Assembly (NCBI RefSeq): GCF_011927725.1
Contig: NZ_JAATJC010000001.1
Span: forward strand, 813,001 to 877,000
Direction of reading: 5' to 3'
From: Sphingomonas kaistensis
Lineage (GTDB): Bacteria > Pseudomonadota > Alphaproteobacteria > Sphingomonadales > Sphingomonadaceae
DNA length: 64,000 nucleotides
The notes under the pieces are model-generated. The model saw only the letters and a list, made by a program, of their open reading frames with translations, made no database searches and was not told where the DNA came from. Of the stretch, positions 35,065 to 46,947 are shown in pieces. Position 1 is the first letter of the stretch. Each line of letters starts with the position of its first letter. A program made the position numbers and the translations under genes.

Positions 35065-35271
35065 ATGCTGATGGCTGGCACCGGCCGGGAGGCCAGGATC
35101 AATTACATGGCCGGCACCTTTCGCCTGCTGTCGGACGGCGACCATGTTCGCTGCGCGATGACCGGCGTCCGGATCCCGCTGGAGGCCCTGCGCTACTGGA
35201 GCGTCGCGCGGCAGGAACCCTATGTCGATGCCGCCGCCTGCCTCGCCGCCGAGGAGCGCGCGGGCCGCTAG
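35065..35271 (+). CDS. DUF2093 family protein
   Basis: 68 residues. NYMAGTFRLLSDGDHVRCAMTGVRIPLEALRYWSVARQEPY matches the DUF2093 family of short alphaproteobacterial proteins, which often follow xseA. The family has no known role. Only 14 bases separate it from xseA, so it belongs to that transcription unit. Its TAG stop shares the palindrome CTAG (35268-35271) with the stop of the convergent gene. Confidence 0.85.
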   Translation: MLMAGTGREARINYMAGTFRLLSDGDHVRCAMTGVRIPLEALRYWSVARQEPYVDAAACLAAEERAGR

Positions 35272-35789
35272 CTGATCCGGCGTCCGCGCACGCCGCGCTG
35301 GTTGTTGATCCGCAACACGTAGCTTCCCAGCGCACCCTTGCGGATGGTGATCGGCTGGCCGGCCGCGGGCGGATCGATCGCTTCGGACGCCTCGGTGGTT
35401 TCCCACACCGCGCCGCCGTCGACCACCATGCGATACTTGCCGTAGCCAAGCGAGCGCCAGTTGACGATCTTGGTCTCGAGCCGGTCGTCGGCCTCGTTCT
35501 GGCTGGTGTCGCCGGTGAAGAAGGGCAGCTTGGGAAGCGCGAAACCGAAGAGGTTACGGCGCACGTCGCGCATTTCTCGGCGGTTCACGACCTGGACGTC
35601 GCCCGCCGCCCGGGCCTTCAGGAGGGCGCCCGCGGTCGAATCATAACAGGCCAGTCTGCGGGCCGCGTCGCGAAGGCCGACGCAGGCGGACAGCGAGGAC
35701 AGCGCATCGGAATCCTTGGCTGCCGGCTGTGCCCCGGCCGCCGAGCCAACCAGTGCCATTCCAACGAATGCCTTGTAAAACAAGCGCAT
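35268..35789 (-). CDS. Secreted protein with CYD motif, unknown function
   Basis: 173 residues. ATG 35789 gives a signal peptide (FYKAFVGMALVGSAAGAQ, then PAA); a longer start at 35879 is less likely. Mature part: LSSLSACVGLRDAARRLACYDS near 43, the short Cys motif C-x7-RLACYD that recurs in several periplasmic families, then RRNLFGFALPKLPFF and SYVLRINNQRGVRGRRIS at the C-terminus. Convergent with the DUF2093 gene, sharing CTAG as stop. Divergent from the TonB receptor. Function unknown. Confidence 0.78.
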   Translation of the reverse strand: MRLFYKAFVGMALVGSAAGAQPAAKDSDALSSLSACVGLRDAARRLACYDSTAGALLKARAAGDVQVVNRREMRDVRRNLFGFALPKLPFFTGDTSQNEADDRLETKIVNWRSLGYGKYRMVVDGGAVWETTEASEAIDPPAAGQPITIRKGALGSYVLRINNQRGVRGRRIS

Positions 35790-35992
35790 ATCCCAAATCC
35801 CCTGCTTTGCCTTGCGCCTAGGATAGGCCGTCAGGGGCTTCTGCCAAGCTGTGGCGTCGGCGCCACAATCCTTGCGCAAAGGTTACGATCGGCCTTCCGC
35901 TCCGTTGCCTTGTCACTCGTCTGTCTCATAGGAGAACTCGCCTAAATGCTAGCAGGGCGTGCGTTTCAACGCGTGCGGTTAAGGGGAATAGA
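35790..35992. other. Divergent intergenic region upstream of the TonB receptor
   Basis: About 200 bases, with a perfect 12-base palindrome GCGTT-TC-AACGC at 35961-35972 that could form a 5'-leader hairpin 20 bases before the receptor start. AAGGGGAA (35981-35988) is the ribosome-binding site. I see no clear -35/-10 pair or riboswitch. Confidence 0.4.
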
Positions 35993-38900
35993 ATGTCCAA
36001 AACGATTTTTAAGGGTGCGCTGCTGACCGGGACGGTCCTCGCGGGCCTGTCGGTCGCGAGCCCAGCTTTTGCGCAGACCGCAACGCCGACCAACACGCAG
36101 GGCAACTTGCCGCCGGCTCCTGCCGACGATGAAAACCTTCCGGGCGGCGTGCAGTCGAGCGAATCCGCCGGCGCAGCCGAGCCGACCTCGTCGAACGAGA
36201 TCGTCGTCACCGGCACCCTGATCCGTAACCCGAACCTGGTGGCCTCGGCCCCGGTGACCGTGGTCGGCCAGGAAGAAATCCAGCTCCGTCAGACCAACGT
36301 CGCCGAGGAAGTGCTCCGCACCATCCCGGGCGCGGTTCCGTCGATCGGCAGCAACGTCAATAACGGCAGCGGCGGTGCGGCGTTCGTCAACCTTCGCGGC
36401 CTCGGCTCCAACCGCAACCTCGTCCTCCTCGACGGCGTCCGGATCGCTCCGGCCGGCCTCGGCGGACAGGTCGATCTCAACAACATCCCGCTGTCGCTGG
36501 TCGATCGCGTCGACGTCCTGACCGGCGGCGCTTCGTCGACCTACGGCGCTGACGCCGTGTCGGGCGTCGTCAACTTCATCACTCGCAGCGATTTCGCGGG
36601 CATGGAGCTGTCGGGTTCCAACCAGATCACCGAGCGCGGCGACGGCAACGTCATCCGCACCGACCTGACCATCGGCGCCAACTTCGACGGCGGCCGCGGC
36701 AACGCGGTCCTCAGCCTCGGTTACATCGAGAGCGATCCGGTCTACTTCGGCGGCGATCGCCCCTTCTCGCAGGTGACCCTCGAATCGTACGACGAATTCT
36801 TCGTCGCCGGCCAGGGTTCGTCGACCACGACCCCGTCGCGCTTCGACATCGGTGGCGGTCGTACCCCGCAGCAGGTCGGTCCTGACGGCACCGGCATCCA
36901 GAACTACTATGCTGCGTACAACTTCAACCCGTTCAACGTCTTCCAGACGCCGTTCAAGCGCTACAACATGTACGCTGCGGGCCACTTCGACATCACCGAC
37001 AACCTGACGGTCTACAGCCGCGGTCTGTACAGCAACAACACCGTGTCGACGATCATCGCGCCGTCGGGTGTGTTTGCTTCGACCGTCACCGTTCCGGTCA
37101 GCAACCCGTTCCTGTCGGCCGCCCAGCGCACCTACTTCTGCGCCAACGCCGACTTCAACACGGCCGTCGCCGGCAACCAGACCATCACTGCGGCCGAGTG
37201 CGCCGCGGCGACCACGGCGCTGTCGCCGACCGACGCGGCTTACCGCGAGTTCACCTTCGGCCTGCGTCGTCGTACGCCGGAAGTCGGCCCGCGCGTTTCC
37301 GAGTACAACACGCAGGTGTGGGACTTCCGCGTCGGCGTGCGCGGTGACATCACCGACCGGATCGGCTTCGACCTCTTCGGTTCGCGTGGCCAGTCGGAAA
37401 ACAACAGCTCGATCCAGAACTACGTTCTGCTGAGCCGTGCCCGGCAGGCGATCCGCGCCACCAGCACCACGCAGTGCCTCAACTCGGCCAACGGCTGCGT
37501 TCCGATCAACATCTTCGGCGCTCCGGGAACCCTGGGCACCGACGCTGCGCTCGACTTCCTCAGCGACGATGCGACCACCGTCGTCTCGACCTCGCTGTCG
37601 CAGGCTCGCGGCACCATCAACGGTGACGTCGGCATCACCTCGCCGTTCGCCGGTGAGCCGATCGGCTTCGCCGTCGGTGCGGAATATCGCGACTACGGCG
37701 CCCAGCAGCGTTCCGACGCCCTCGCCAAGACGGCGGGCGAACTCGGCGGCGCCGGCGGTGCGGCTCCCGACATCCTCGGTGGCTACAACGTCTACGAAGG
37801 CTTCGCCGAAGTCATCGCGCCGCTGGTTTCGGATCGTCCGTTCTTCAACGAACTGACCGTCGAAGCCGGTATCCGTCGCTCGTCCTACGCGGTCGACGCT
37901 CCGGGTAACCCGAAGTTCAAGACCACCACCTGGAAGGTCGCCGGTAGCTGGGAGCCGATCTCGGACCTCAAGTTCCGCGGCAACTACCAGCGCTCGGTCC
38001 GCGCACCGAACATCGGTGAGCTGTTCAGCCCGGTCTCGACCGGCCTGACCAACCTCGGCACCGACCCCTGCGCCGGCGCCGCTCCGGTCACCAACGCCAA
38101 CCTCCGCGCGATCTGCATCGCGCAGGGCGCTGATCCGTCGGTCATCGGCACCATCAACAACCCGACGGCTGGCCAGGCCAACGTCACGGGCGGCGGTAAC
38201 CCGTTCGTCCTCCCCGAAAAGGCTCGCACCTGGACGGTCGGCGCGGTTCTCCGCCCGAGCTTCCTGCGCAACTTCTCGGCGACGGTTGACTACTACAAGG
38301 TCCGCATCACCGACGCGATCAGCTCGCCGACGCCGCAGGATCTCATCGCGGCCTGCTTCGGCTCCACGCCGACCAGCCCGCCGGCCAATGCCTCGCTTCC
38401 GGCCTGCACGATCATCCGTCGTAACCCGGTCTCGGGCGCGCTGGACGGTCCGCCGGACACGACCTTCGGTCTGTTCTCGCCGCTGTCGAACCTTGGCCGC
38501 ATCAGCACCGACGGTGTCGATGTCACCGCCAACTATCGCCTGACCCTCGGTCAGGTGATGGGCACCCAGGCTCGCCTGAACTTCTCGTTCGGCGGCAACT
38601 GGACGCGCAGCAGCAAGTTCCAGGCGACCCCGTCGGCCATCAACCGCGAATGCGTTGGCTACTACTCGGTCAACTGCGGCTCGATCCAGCCGAAGTACAG
38701 CTTCACCCAGCGCACCACCCTCGGCCTCGGTGCCGTCGATGTCTCGCTGCTGTGGCGCTACATCCACAAGACCAAGCTCGAGCCGGCTCAGCTGGCGGCT
38801 GACCTCGCTGCGGCGCAGGCTGATCCGACCAACTGCCCGAGCCCGCTCGGCACGGACGCTGGTGGCTGCATCATCGATGAGCGCTTCCGGTCGATCAAGG

Positions 38901-39106
38901 CGTACAACTACTTCGACCTGACGACCCGCTTCAACGTGACGGACAACTTCCAGTTCACGGTGACGGCGCTCAACCTGTTCGACAAGGATCCGCCCGTCGT
39001 CGGCGGCACCGTCGGCACCACGACGTACAACGGCGGTAACACCTATCCGTCGACCTACGACGCTCTGGGCCGTCGCTTCGCCGTTGGCGCTCGCGTCAAG
39101 TTCTAA
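35993..39106 (+). CDS. TonB-dependent receptor (large)
   Basis: 1037 residues, outer-membrane 22-strand barrel. Signal peptide ends at SPAFAQ (residue 28); a linker rich in Pro/Glu precedes the TonB box NEIVVTGTLI near 68; the plug domain has VAEEVLRTIPGAVPSIG near 103 and LVDRVDVLTGGASSTYGADAVSGVVNFITR near 165-195; the barrel begins near 200 and ends with DALGRRFAVGARVKF, including the terminal Phe needed for BAM recognition. Codon choice is visibly different from neighbours, with more GGT and CGT, suggesting strong expression. It imports a complex substrate; the adjacent TPR/hydroxylase and sulfotransferase-like genes suggest a modified peptide or aromatic compound but do not prove it. A perfect terminator follows. 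Confidence 0.92.
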   Translation: MSKTIFKGALLTGTVLAGLSVASPAFAQTATPTNTQGNLPPAPADDENLPGGVQSSESAGAAEPTSSNEIVVTGTLIRNPNLVASAPVTVVGQEEIQLRQTNVAEEVLRTIPGAVPSIGSNVNNGSGGAAFVNLRGLGSNRNLVLLDGVRIAPAGLGGQVDLNNIPLSLVDRVDVLTGGASSTYGADAVSGVVNFITRSDFAGMELSGSNQITERGDGNVIRTDLTIGANFDGGRGNAVLSLGYIESDPVYFGGDRPFSQVTLESYDEFFVAGQGSSTTTPSRFDIGGGRTPQQVGPDGTGIQNYYAAYNFNPFNVFQTPFKRYNMYAAGHFDITDNLTVYSRGLYSNNTVSTIIAPSGVFASTVTVPVSNPFLSAAQRTYFCANADFNTAVAGNQTITAAECAAATTALSPTDAAYREFTFGLRRRTPEVGPRVSEYNTQVWDFRVGVRGDITDRIGFDLFGSRGQSENNSSIQNYVLLSRARQAIRATSTTQCLNSANGCVPINIFGAPGTLGTDAALDFLSDDATTVVSTSLSQARGTINGDVGITSPFAGEPIGFAVGAEYRDYGAQQRSDALAKTAGELGGAGGAAPDILGGYNVYEGFAEVIAPLVSDRPFFNELTVEAGIRRSSYAVDAPGNPKFKTTTWKVAGSWEPISDLKFRGNYQRSVRAPNIGELFSPVSTGLTNLGTDPCAGAAPVTNANLRAICIAQGADPSVIGTINNPTAGQANVTGGGNPFVLPEKARTWTVGAVLRPSFLRNFSATVDYYKVRITDAISSPTPQDLIAACFGSTPTSPPANASLPACTIIRRNPVSGALDGPPDTTFGLFSPLSNLGRISTDGVDVTANYRLTLGQVMGTQARLNFSFGGNWTRSSKFQATPSAINRECVGYYSVNCGSIQPKYSFTQRTTLGLGAVDVSLLWRYIHKTKLEPAQLAADLAAAQADPTNCPSPLGTDAGGCIIDERFRSIKAYNYFDLTTRFNVTDNFQFTVTALNLFDKDPPVVGGTVGTTTYNGGNTYPSTYDALGRRFAVGARVKF

Positions 39107-39144
39107 GCGAATATACGGTCCACCTTCGGGTGACCTGAAGGAAG

Positions 39145-39176
39145 CGGGTCCCGGGAAACCGGGGCCCGTTTTCTTT
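39145..39176 (+). terminator. Rho-independent terminator after the TonB receptor gene
   Basis: A 10-bp stem (CGGGTCCCGG with CCGGGGCCCG, one T-G pair) and a GAAA tetraloop at 39145-39168 are followed by TTTTCTTTT. A small CACC-TTCG-GGTG hairpin lies just upstream (39121-39132). Confidence 0.93.
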
Positions 39177-39226
39177 TGTCTGGAGTTCGCGCCGTGGACG
39201 ACGTCCAGGCGGGAGCGAGCCTTAGC

Positions 39227-40246
39227 TCAGGGGAGTAGGGGCTGGGGCAGGGTCAGGCGGATGCCGGCATGGTCGGCCATCCGCTCCGCCCAGCGCAGCA
39301 CGATCTCGAGTTCGCGAGCGTGAAGCGCGGCACCGCGGTCTTCCTCCGCGGCCCGGGCCGCGGCATCGAAGGCCCGCCCGTCCTTGCTGTGCGAGGTGAA
39401 CGCCGGCCCCCTCGCGATGGCCTCCGCATCGAGATCGAGCCCGAAATGCATTCCCAGTGCGCCCAGCGCGGCGGCGGGCCGGTCCATCAGCCGGCTGCTC
39501 TCCAGCGTCCGCACGTTGTCTGGGAATTTCTCCGCCAGGTCGGCGAACAGGGCGTGCTGGGCGAGCCAGCTCAGCGCCGCCACCTGCAGGTCGGTGAGGC
39601 GGAACAGCTCTTCTTCGCTCAAACCGAACCGCGCCACCAGTCCGAGACGGGTCAGTTTCCAGAACAGCTCCCGGACCCACAGCCTGCCCTCGATCTCCTT
39701 GCGCGCGATCGACCCGACAAAGGCCGGGAGCCGGGCATGGAGGAGCAGCAGGCGCATCTCGGGCCGTAGCGCGAGCATGAGCGGCGCCAGGGCATTCACG
39801 ACATTGCTCGGCTTGACCACCGTGCGTTCACCGGGGGCCAGCGGGCGGGCCAGCGCATGCAGCGCCGCGTCCATGGTTGCCGCCACCTGCCGCCCGTCGG
39901 CACGGCGCAGGGTCAGGCCGGCGACATCGTTGAGGATCGCCGGCTCGCTATAGCCCGACGACAGGCCGGGCAGGTCGAGGCTCCGCAGCAGCAGCGTCGA
40001 GCAGCAGAAGGCCGAATGAAGGATCATTGCCGGTGCCGGCCGCGCGCTGTTCGCCGCAAGGGCGACGAACTCCGCCCGCGCCATGTCGTGGCTCGGCCCG
40101 GCTCCTACCTCCTCATCGGACAGGAAGGTGATCTTGCGGTGCTGTTCGCGGGGGAACCAGCGAAAGCGCAGGCGGTCCCGGTCCTCGACGTAGCGGTGGG
40201 CCAGCCAGCGGCCGTCGGCGGGATCGAGGGGCGCAGTCGGAGCCAT
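39227..40246 (-). CDS. Sulfotransferase-like protein
   Basis: 339 residues. Near residue 75 a loop ILHSAFCCSTLLLRSLD resembles the PAPS 5'-phosphosulfate-binding loop of sulfotransferases, followed by YSEPAILNDVAG and RTVVKPSNVVNALAPLMLAL; RLLLLHARLPAFVGSIARKE near 160 fits the 3'-phosphate-binding segment. The signature is incomplete (no GTR/RSGT glycine), so the catalytic activity is uncertain. I chose ATG 40246 (MAPTAPLDPAD). It is divergent from the TPR/aspartyl hydroxylase gene with starts 78 bases apart and next to the TonB receptor, a combination that recurs in sphingomonads. Confidence 0.6.
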   Translation of the reverse strand: MAPTAPLDPADGRWLAHRYVEDRDRLRFRWFPREQHRKITFLSDEEVGAGPSHDMARAEFVALAANSARPAPAMILHSAFCCSTLLLRSLDLPGLSSGYSEPAILNDVAGLTLRRADGRQVAATMDAALHALARPLAPGERTVVKPSNVVNALAPLMLALRPEMRLLLLHARLPAFVGSIARKEIEGRLWVRELFWKLTRLGLVARFGLSEEELFRLTDLQVAALSWLAQHALFADLAEKFPDNVRTLESSRLMDRPAAALGALGMHFGLDLDAEAIARGPAFTSHSKDGRAFDAAARAAEEDRGAALHARELEIVLRWAERMADHAGIRLTLPQPLLP

Positions 40247-40323
40247 CGCCACCGATGTGCCGCCGCGCGGCGTGGCGGGCAAGCTTCTTGACCCCGAACG
40301 GCCGGGCTCGCATCCTTTGGCCG

Positions 40324-41597
40324 ATGTCCGCCTCCGCTTCCCTGTCCGATCAACGCCTCGCCCGGGCCATGCAGGCGCAGGCCCAGGGGCAGGATGCCGT
40401 GGCAGCCCGGCTGCTGTCCGAGGTGCTCGCCAGCGATCCCGGCAACCCCGTTGCCCATAATATGCTCGGCATGGCGGCGATGGCGCGGCGCGACCCGGCC
40501 GCGGCCGCGGGGCATTTCGAACAGGCCCGCGCCGCCGCCCCCGACAGCCTGCCGGTCCTCGCCAACCTCGCCGGTGCCTATCGCGCGCTCGGCCGCGCGG
40601 ACGAGGAAGGGCAGGTACTCGAGGCCGCTCTCGCGCTCGACCAGCGCCATCTCGCCACCTTGATCCGCCTCGCCGAATGGCACGAGCGCCGCGGCCAGAC
40701 CCATCAGGCGACCCAGCGCTGGGTCGGCGTTGTCGCCCTCAGCACCTCGGTCGCCGACCCGTCGCCCGCGCTTGCCGAACGCTTCGCCCATGCGCGCGGC
40801 GTGGTCGCCGCACAGACCGACGCCCTGTCCTCGGCGATCGATGCGGCCCTCGAGGAGCAACTCGCCGCCGCCAGTCCGCAAGAGCGCCGGCGCACCCTGG
40901 CCGCGTCACAGGCCATGCTCGGCCGCCGCCCGATCTACACCAATCATTGCGAGGGGATGCATTTCCCCTTCCTGCCTGCGGACGAATGGTTCGACCGTGA
41001 GCACTTCCCGTGGATGGAGGCGCTGGAGGCGCACACCGCTACCATCCGCGACGAGCTGGTCGCACTGCTGCAATCGGACGACGATCATTCGCGCCCCTAT
41101 GTCGAACAGGCGCCGGGAACGCCCCACAACAAGTGGTCGGTGCTCGACCGCCGGAACGACTGGAGCGCGATCCACCTGTGGCGCGAAGGGGTGCGTGACG
41201 AGGTGCTGTGCGCCAAGGTGCCGGAAACCGAACGGCTGATTTCCGCGCTTCCGCTGTGCCGCATTCCCGGCCGTGCGCCGACCATTTTCTTTTCGCTGCT
41301 CAAGGCCGGTGCGCACATCCCTGCCCACACCGGGGTGACCAACACGCGGGCGATCGTCCACCTGCCGCTGATCGTGCCGCAAGGCTGCGATTTCCGCGTC
41401 GGCGGGGAAACCCGGCCGTGGGTGGAGGGCGAGGCCTTCGCCTTCGACGACACCATCGACCACGAAGCCTGGAACCGCAGCGACAAGGATCGCGCGGTGC
41501 TCATCTTCGACGTCTGGAATCCGCACCTCAGCGCCGTCGAATGCAAGGCCGTCACCTCGATGTTCGAGGTTGCCGACCGGGCCAGGAGCGACCAGCC

Positions 41598-41601
<4 letters not shown>
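40324..41601 (+). CDS. TPR and aspartyl/asparaginyl beta-hydroxylase domain protein
   Basis: 425 residues. The N-terminal part (about 10-150) has TPR-like helix pairs ([68 protein letters not shown]). From about 235 there is an aspartyl/asparaginyl beta-hydroxylase domain, with [24 protein letters not shown] (near 329; His ligand in HTG) and [27 protein letters not shown] (near 380; second His and 2-oxoglutarate-binding Arg). It would use Fe(II), O2 and 2-oxoglutarate to hydroxylate Asp or Asn. I chose ATG 40324 over 40255. It ends tail to tail with clpB, sharing CTAG as stop. Confidence 0.87.
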
Positions 41602-44198
<2,597 letters not shown>

Positions 44199-44230
44199 GA
44201 GTGTGAGTTTCCCCTCTCTTCTTCAGGGGA

Positions 44231-44258
44231 AGATAGTGTTGCTCATGAGCAACACAAG
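44231..44258 (-). promoter_or_regulatory. Probable heat-shock promoter of clpB with a 20-bp palindrome
   Basis: Reading the minus strand: CTTG at 44258-44255, 16 bases, then CACTATCT (44238-44231), a good but not perfect match to the RpoH -35/-10 pair, about 33 bases upstream of the clpB ATG (44198). The bases 44236-44255, GTGTTGCTCATGAGCAACAC, are a perfect 20-bp palindrome that fills the spacer and overlaps both boxes. Confidence 0.6.
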
Positions 44259-44287
44259 AGTGTTTGAGAAATCTTGCGCTCGCGGGG

Positions 44288-45118
44288 TCAGAGCGGGGCC
44301 AGCGGGTCCTTGACCGGCAGCGTCGACACGGTTTCGCGCGGCTTGAGCGACGGTGTCGCGCTGATCGTCGCCGCCGTGGTCGCCGTCTCCACCGGGCCGA
44401 GCCCACCGACCGGCGCGGCGGCAAGCACAGGCGCTCTCACCTCCACCTTGGGGCAGGCGAGATGGCCGTGGTCGTCACGGCCCCAGGTGCGATATTTCCA
44501 GCTGTCCACGTGGAAGCGCATCTTGGCGTAGAAGCCGAGGCCGGCATTGAAGCGCGGACCCTGGCGCTGATGCTGGGAGCACAGCCGCCCGATCATCGCC
44601 TCGCGGCCGATCGGCTGCAGCGGGACGAAGTCGATCGCGCTCATCGACCGGTGGACGCTTTCCGGCGCGCCGCCGGCGCAGCGATTGAGCGCGGCGTTGC
44701 GGAACACGCTGACCGGCTCGACTGGGCCCACCGCGGGAACCACATAATCGCGCACGTAGCGGAGCGTGTTGACGATATTGGCCCACTCGTCCTGCGGCGG
44801 CACCTCGAAGGGCTCGGCCCCGCAACGCCGCCAGTCGCTGGCGGTGCGCAGTAATTGCCAGGTCGGCGCGACGTAAGACACGCCGCTGCCCGTAAGATAG
44901 TCGTGGAACAGCCGGACCTGTCCCGCCCGCCAAGGATTGCTGGCGATCCAGCTGCGGTAGCCGGGTTCGTCCTGCCCCGCCTCGACATAATCGGCGGTCG
45001 GGTTGAACGGCGCCGGATACAACATCGGCTGGGCCGCCGCCGCGGCGCCGGACGCCGGCTGCGCGGGCGCAGGGGCCGCCAGGGCCGAGGCAAACAGGAG
45101 CGTGAACAGGCGCCGCAT
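44288..45118 (-). CDS. Periplasmic M15-like (D,D-carboxypeptidase fold) protein
   Basis: 276 residues. Signal peptide (RRLFTLLFASALAAPAPAQ) from ATG 45118; the open frame continues upstream but without a plausible start. Core segment: SVFRNAALNRCAGGAPESVHRSMSAIDFVPLQP near 150-180, with the HR..D zinc pattern (SVHRSMSAID), and MRFHVDSWKYRTWG near 215, where HVD is the third ligand in the family. These are the M15A features of zinc D-Ala-D-Ala peptidases. C-terminal tail is Pro/Ala/Val-rich. It lies upstream of clpB on the same strand, but the palindrome/promoter separates them. Confidence 0.72.
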   Translation of the reverse strand: MRRLFTLLFASALAAPAPAQPASGAAAAAQPMLYPAPFNPTADYVEAGQDEPGYRSWIASNPWRAGQVRLFHDYLTGSGVSYVAPTWQLLRTASDWRRCGAEPFEVPPQDEWANIVNTLRYVRDYVVPAVGPVEPVSVFRNAALNRCAGGAPESVHRSMSAIDFVPLQPIGREAMIGRLCSQHQRQGPRFNAGLGFYAKMRFHVDSWKYRTWGRDDHGHLACPKVEVRAPVLAAAPVGGLGPVETATTAATISATPSLKPRETVSTLPVKDPLAPL

Positions 45119-45178
45119 GGAGACAGGATAACGCCGCTCTTCTTGAAAAGACACTGAACGCCACTCACTTCGCCGTGC

Positions 45179-45499
45179 ATGAGCACTCAGCCGATCCACG
45201 TCGACCTCCCCCACAAGCTCGGAAAGACCGAAGCGCGGCGGCGGATCGCGGACAATATCCACAAGCTCACCAGCTTCTTTCCGGGCGGCGGAAGCGTCTC
45301 CCACCAGTGGCAGGGCGACCGGCTCGACCTCGACATCGCCGCCATGGGCCAGGCGGTCACCGCCCGCATCGACGTCGAGGAAGCCGTGCTGCGTGTCCAC
45401 GTCGCGCTGCCCGGCCTGCTGGGGATGATGGCCAAGCCGATCGAAGCCGCGCTGCGCAGCAAGGGCAGCGAATTGCTGCTGGAAGACCGCAGCAAATAA
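45179..45499 (+). CDS. Polyhydroxyalkanoic acid system protein (PHA granule-associated)
   Basis: 106 residues. STQPIHVDLPHKLGKTEARRRIADNIHKLTSFFPGG matches the PHA-system family, followed by HQWQGDRLDLDIAAMGQAVTARIDV and VALPGLLGMMAKPIEAALR. Family members are small cytosolic proteins linked to polyhydroxyalkanoate granules. The acetoacetyl-CoA reductase of PHA synthesis lies near the other end of the window (63105), so the polymer pathway is likely present. Separated by 68 bases from the next gene. Confidence 0.85.
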   Translation: MSTQPIHVDLPHKLGKTEARRRIADNIHKLTSFFPGGGSVSHQWQGDRLDLDIAAMGQAVTARIDVEEAVLRVHVALPGLLGMMAKPIEAALRSKGSELLLEDRSK

Positions 45500-45567
45500 G
45501 CCCGGGCGGGTGGTGGATTGCCACCCCCCGCCGACGGTGACAGGTTGGCGGTGGAAGGAGAAGGCCC

Positions 45568-46875
45568 ATGCGCCACATCGCCATCGTCGGCTCCGGTCCT
45601 GCCGGCTTCTACACCGCCGAAGCCCTGCTCAAGTCGGGCGACGCGACGATCGACATCATCGACCGCCTGCCGGTCCCCTATGGCCTCATCCGCTTCGGGG
45701 TGGCCCCCGATCACCAGTCGATCAAGGCCGTTTCCCGCCGTTATGAAAAGGTCGCGCTGACGCCCGGCGTCCGCTTTCTCGGCAACGTCCACCTGGGCGC
45801 CGACGTCTCGTCCGAGGAATTGCTGCATTATTACGATGCGGTGGTGCTTGCGACGGGCGCCCCGCTCGACCGCCGCCTCGGCATCCCGGGTGACGATCTT
45901 CCCGGCGTGGTCGGCTCGGCCGCCTTTGTCGGCTGGTACAACGGCCATCCCGATTTTGCCGACCTCGCCCTGCCGCTCGACCAGGGCGACGCGGTGATCG
46001 TCGGCAACGGCAATGTCGCGCTCGATTGCGCCCGGATCCTCGCCAAGACCCCGGGCGAGTTCGTAGGCTCCGACATCGTCGCCCATGCCTTCGAGGCGCT
46101 GGGGTCGAGCGCGATCCGCGCGATCACCATCCTCGGACGGCGCGGCCCCCACCAGATCGCGATGACGCCCAAGGAACTGGGCGAGCTCGGCCACCTCGAG
46201 GCGGCGGCGCCGCTGGTCGATCCCGACGACTTCCCGCCCGCCGGCACCGACGCTGCGCTCGACCCCGGCCAGCGCAAGAGCGTCGAGCTGCTGCGTGGTT
46301 TTGCAGCAAGCCCGCCCGACGGGTCGAAGCCGCGCACCATCACCTTCGATTTCTTTGCCAAGCCGATCGCCATCGAGGGCGAAGGCAGGGCCGAACGGGT
46401 GATCGTCGAACGCACCGCGCTCGGCCCTGATGGCCAGGCCCGCGGCACTGGCCAGACCTATGCTATTCCCGCCGGCCTGGTGATCAGCTGCATCGGCTAC
46501 GCGTCACCGCCCATCCCGGGCGTCCCATACGACGAGGCGCTCGGCCGCTATCCGAATCGCGACGGCCTGGTCGAGGAGCGCATGTTCGCGGTCGGCTGGG
46601 CGCGGCGGGGACCGACCGGCACCATCGGCACCAACCGTCCCGACGGCTTTGCGGTGGCCGAGGCGATCGACGCCGCCTTCCCGCCGGGGACGACCGACAC
46701 CGGCCGCGACGGCCCCGCCGGGCTCGACCGCCTGCTCGCCAGCCGCGGCTGCGATCCGGTGCTGTTCGCCGACTGGCAGAAGATCGAAGCCGCCGAAGTC
46801 GCCGCAGCCCGCGCCGGTGCCCCGCGCGAGAAGCTGGTGCGCGTGCCCGACCTCCTCAAGGCCAGTGGGCATTAG
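45568..46875 (+). CDS. Ferredoxin/adrenodoxin-NADP+ reductase (FprA type)
   Basis: 435 residues. FAD-binding Rossmann motif HIAIVGSGPAGFYTAEALL near residue 4, then DRLPVPYGLIRFGVAPDHQSIK near 32, NADP-binding motif VIVGNGNVALDCARIL near 140, and LGRRGPHQIAMTPKELGEL near 190. C-terminal: GLVISCIGYASPPIPGVP near 310, RGPTGTIGTNRPDGFAVAEAI near 350. This is the adrenodoxin-reductase-like flavoprotein family that passes electrons from NADPH to a ferredoxin, for example for cytochrome P450s; the partner is not in the window. Start ATG 45568. Next gene downstream is tRNA-Pro. Confidence 0.92.
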   Translation: MRHIAIVGSGPAGFYTAEALLKSGDATIDIIDRLPVPYGLIRFGVAPDHQSIKAVSRRYEKVALTPGVRFLGNVHLGADVSSEELLHYYDAVVLATGAPLDRRLGIPGDDLPGVVGSAAFVGWYNGHPDFADLALPLDQGDAVIVGNGNVALDCARILAKTPGEFVGSDIVAHAFEALGSSAIRAITILGRRGPHQIAMTPKELGELGHLEAAAPLVDPDDFPPAGTDAALDPGQRKSVELLRGFAASPPDGSKPRTITFDFFAKPIAIEGEGRAERVIVERTALGPDGQARGTGQTYAIPAGLVISCIGYASPPIPGVPYDEALGRYPNRDGLVEERMFAVGWARRGPTGTIGTNRPDGFAVAEAIDAAFPPGTTDTGRDGPAGLDRLLASRGCDPVLFADWQKIEAAEVAAARAGAPREKLVRVPDLLKASGH

Positions 46876-46947
46876 GCGCTTGCGTCCCCGACACCTGCCG
46901 CCTAAAGACCGCCCCGCCTTGGTTCCTGCCTAACAGCAGGTTCCGGT

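Noticed and set aside
35966..38767. 933-codon minus-strand frame opposite the TonB receptor
   Set aside because: Arg/Asp/Val-rich shadow of the receptor gene, with no recognisable domain.
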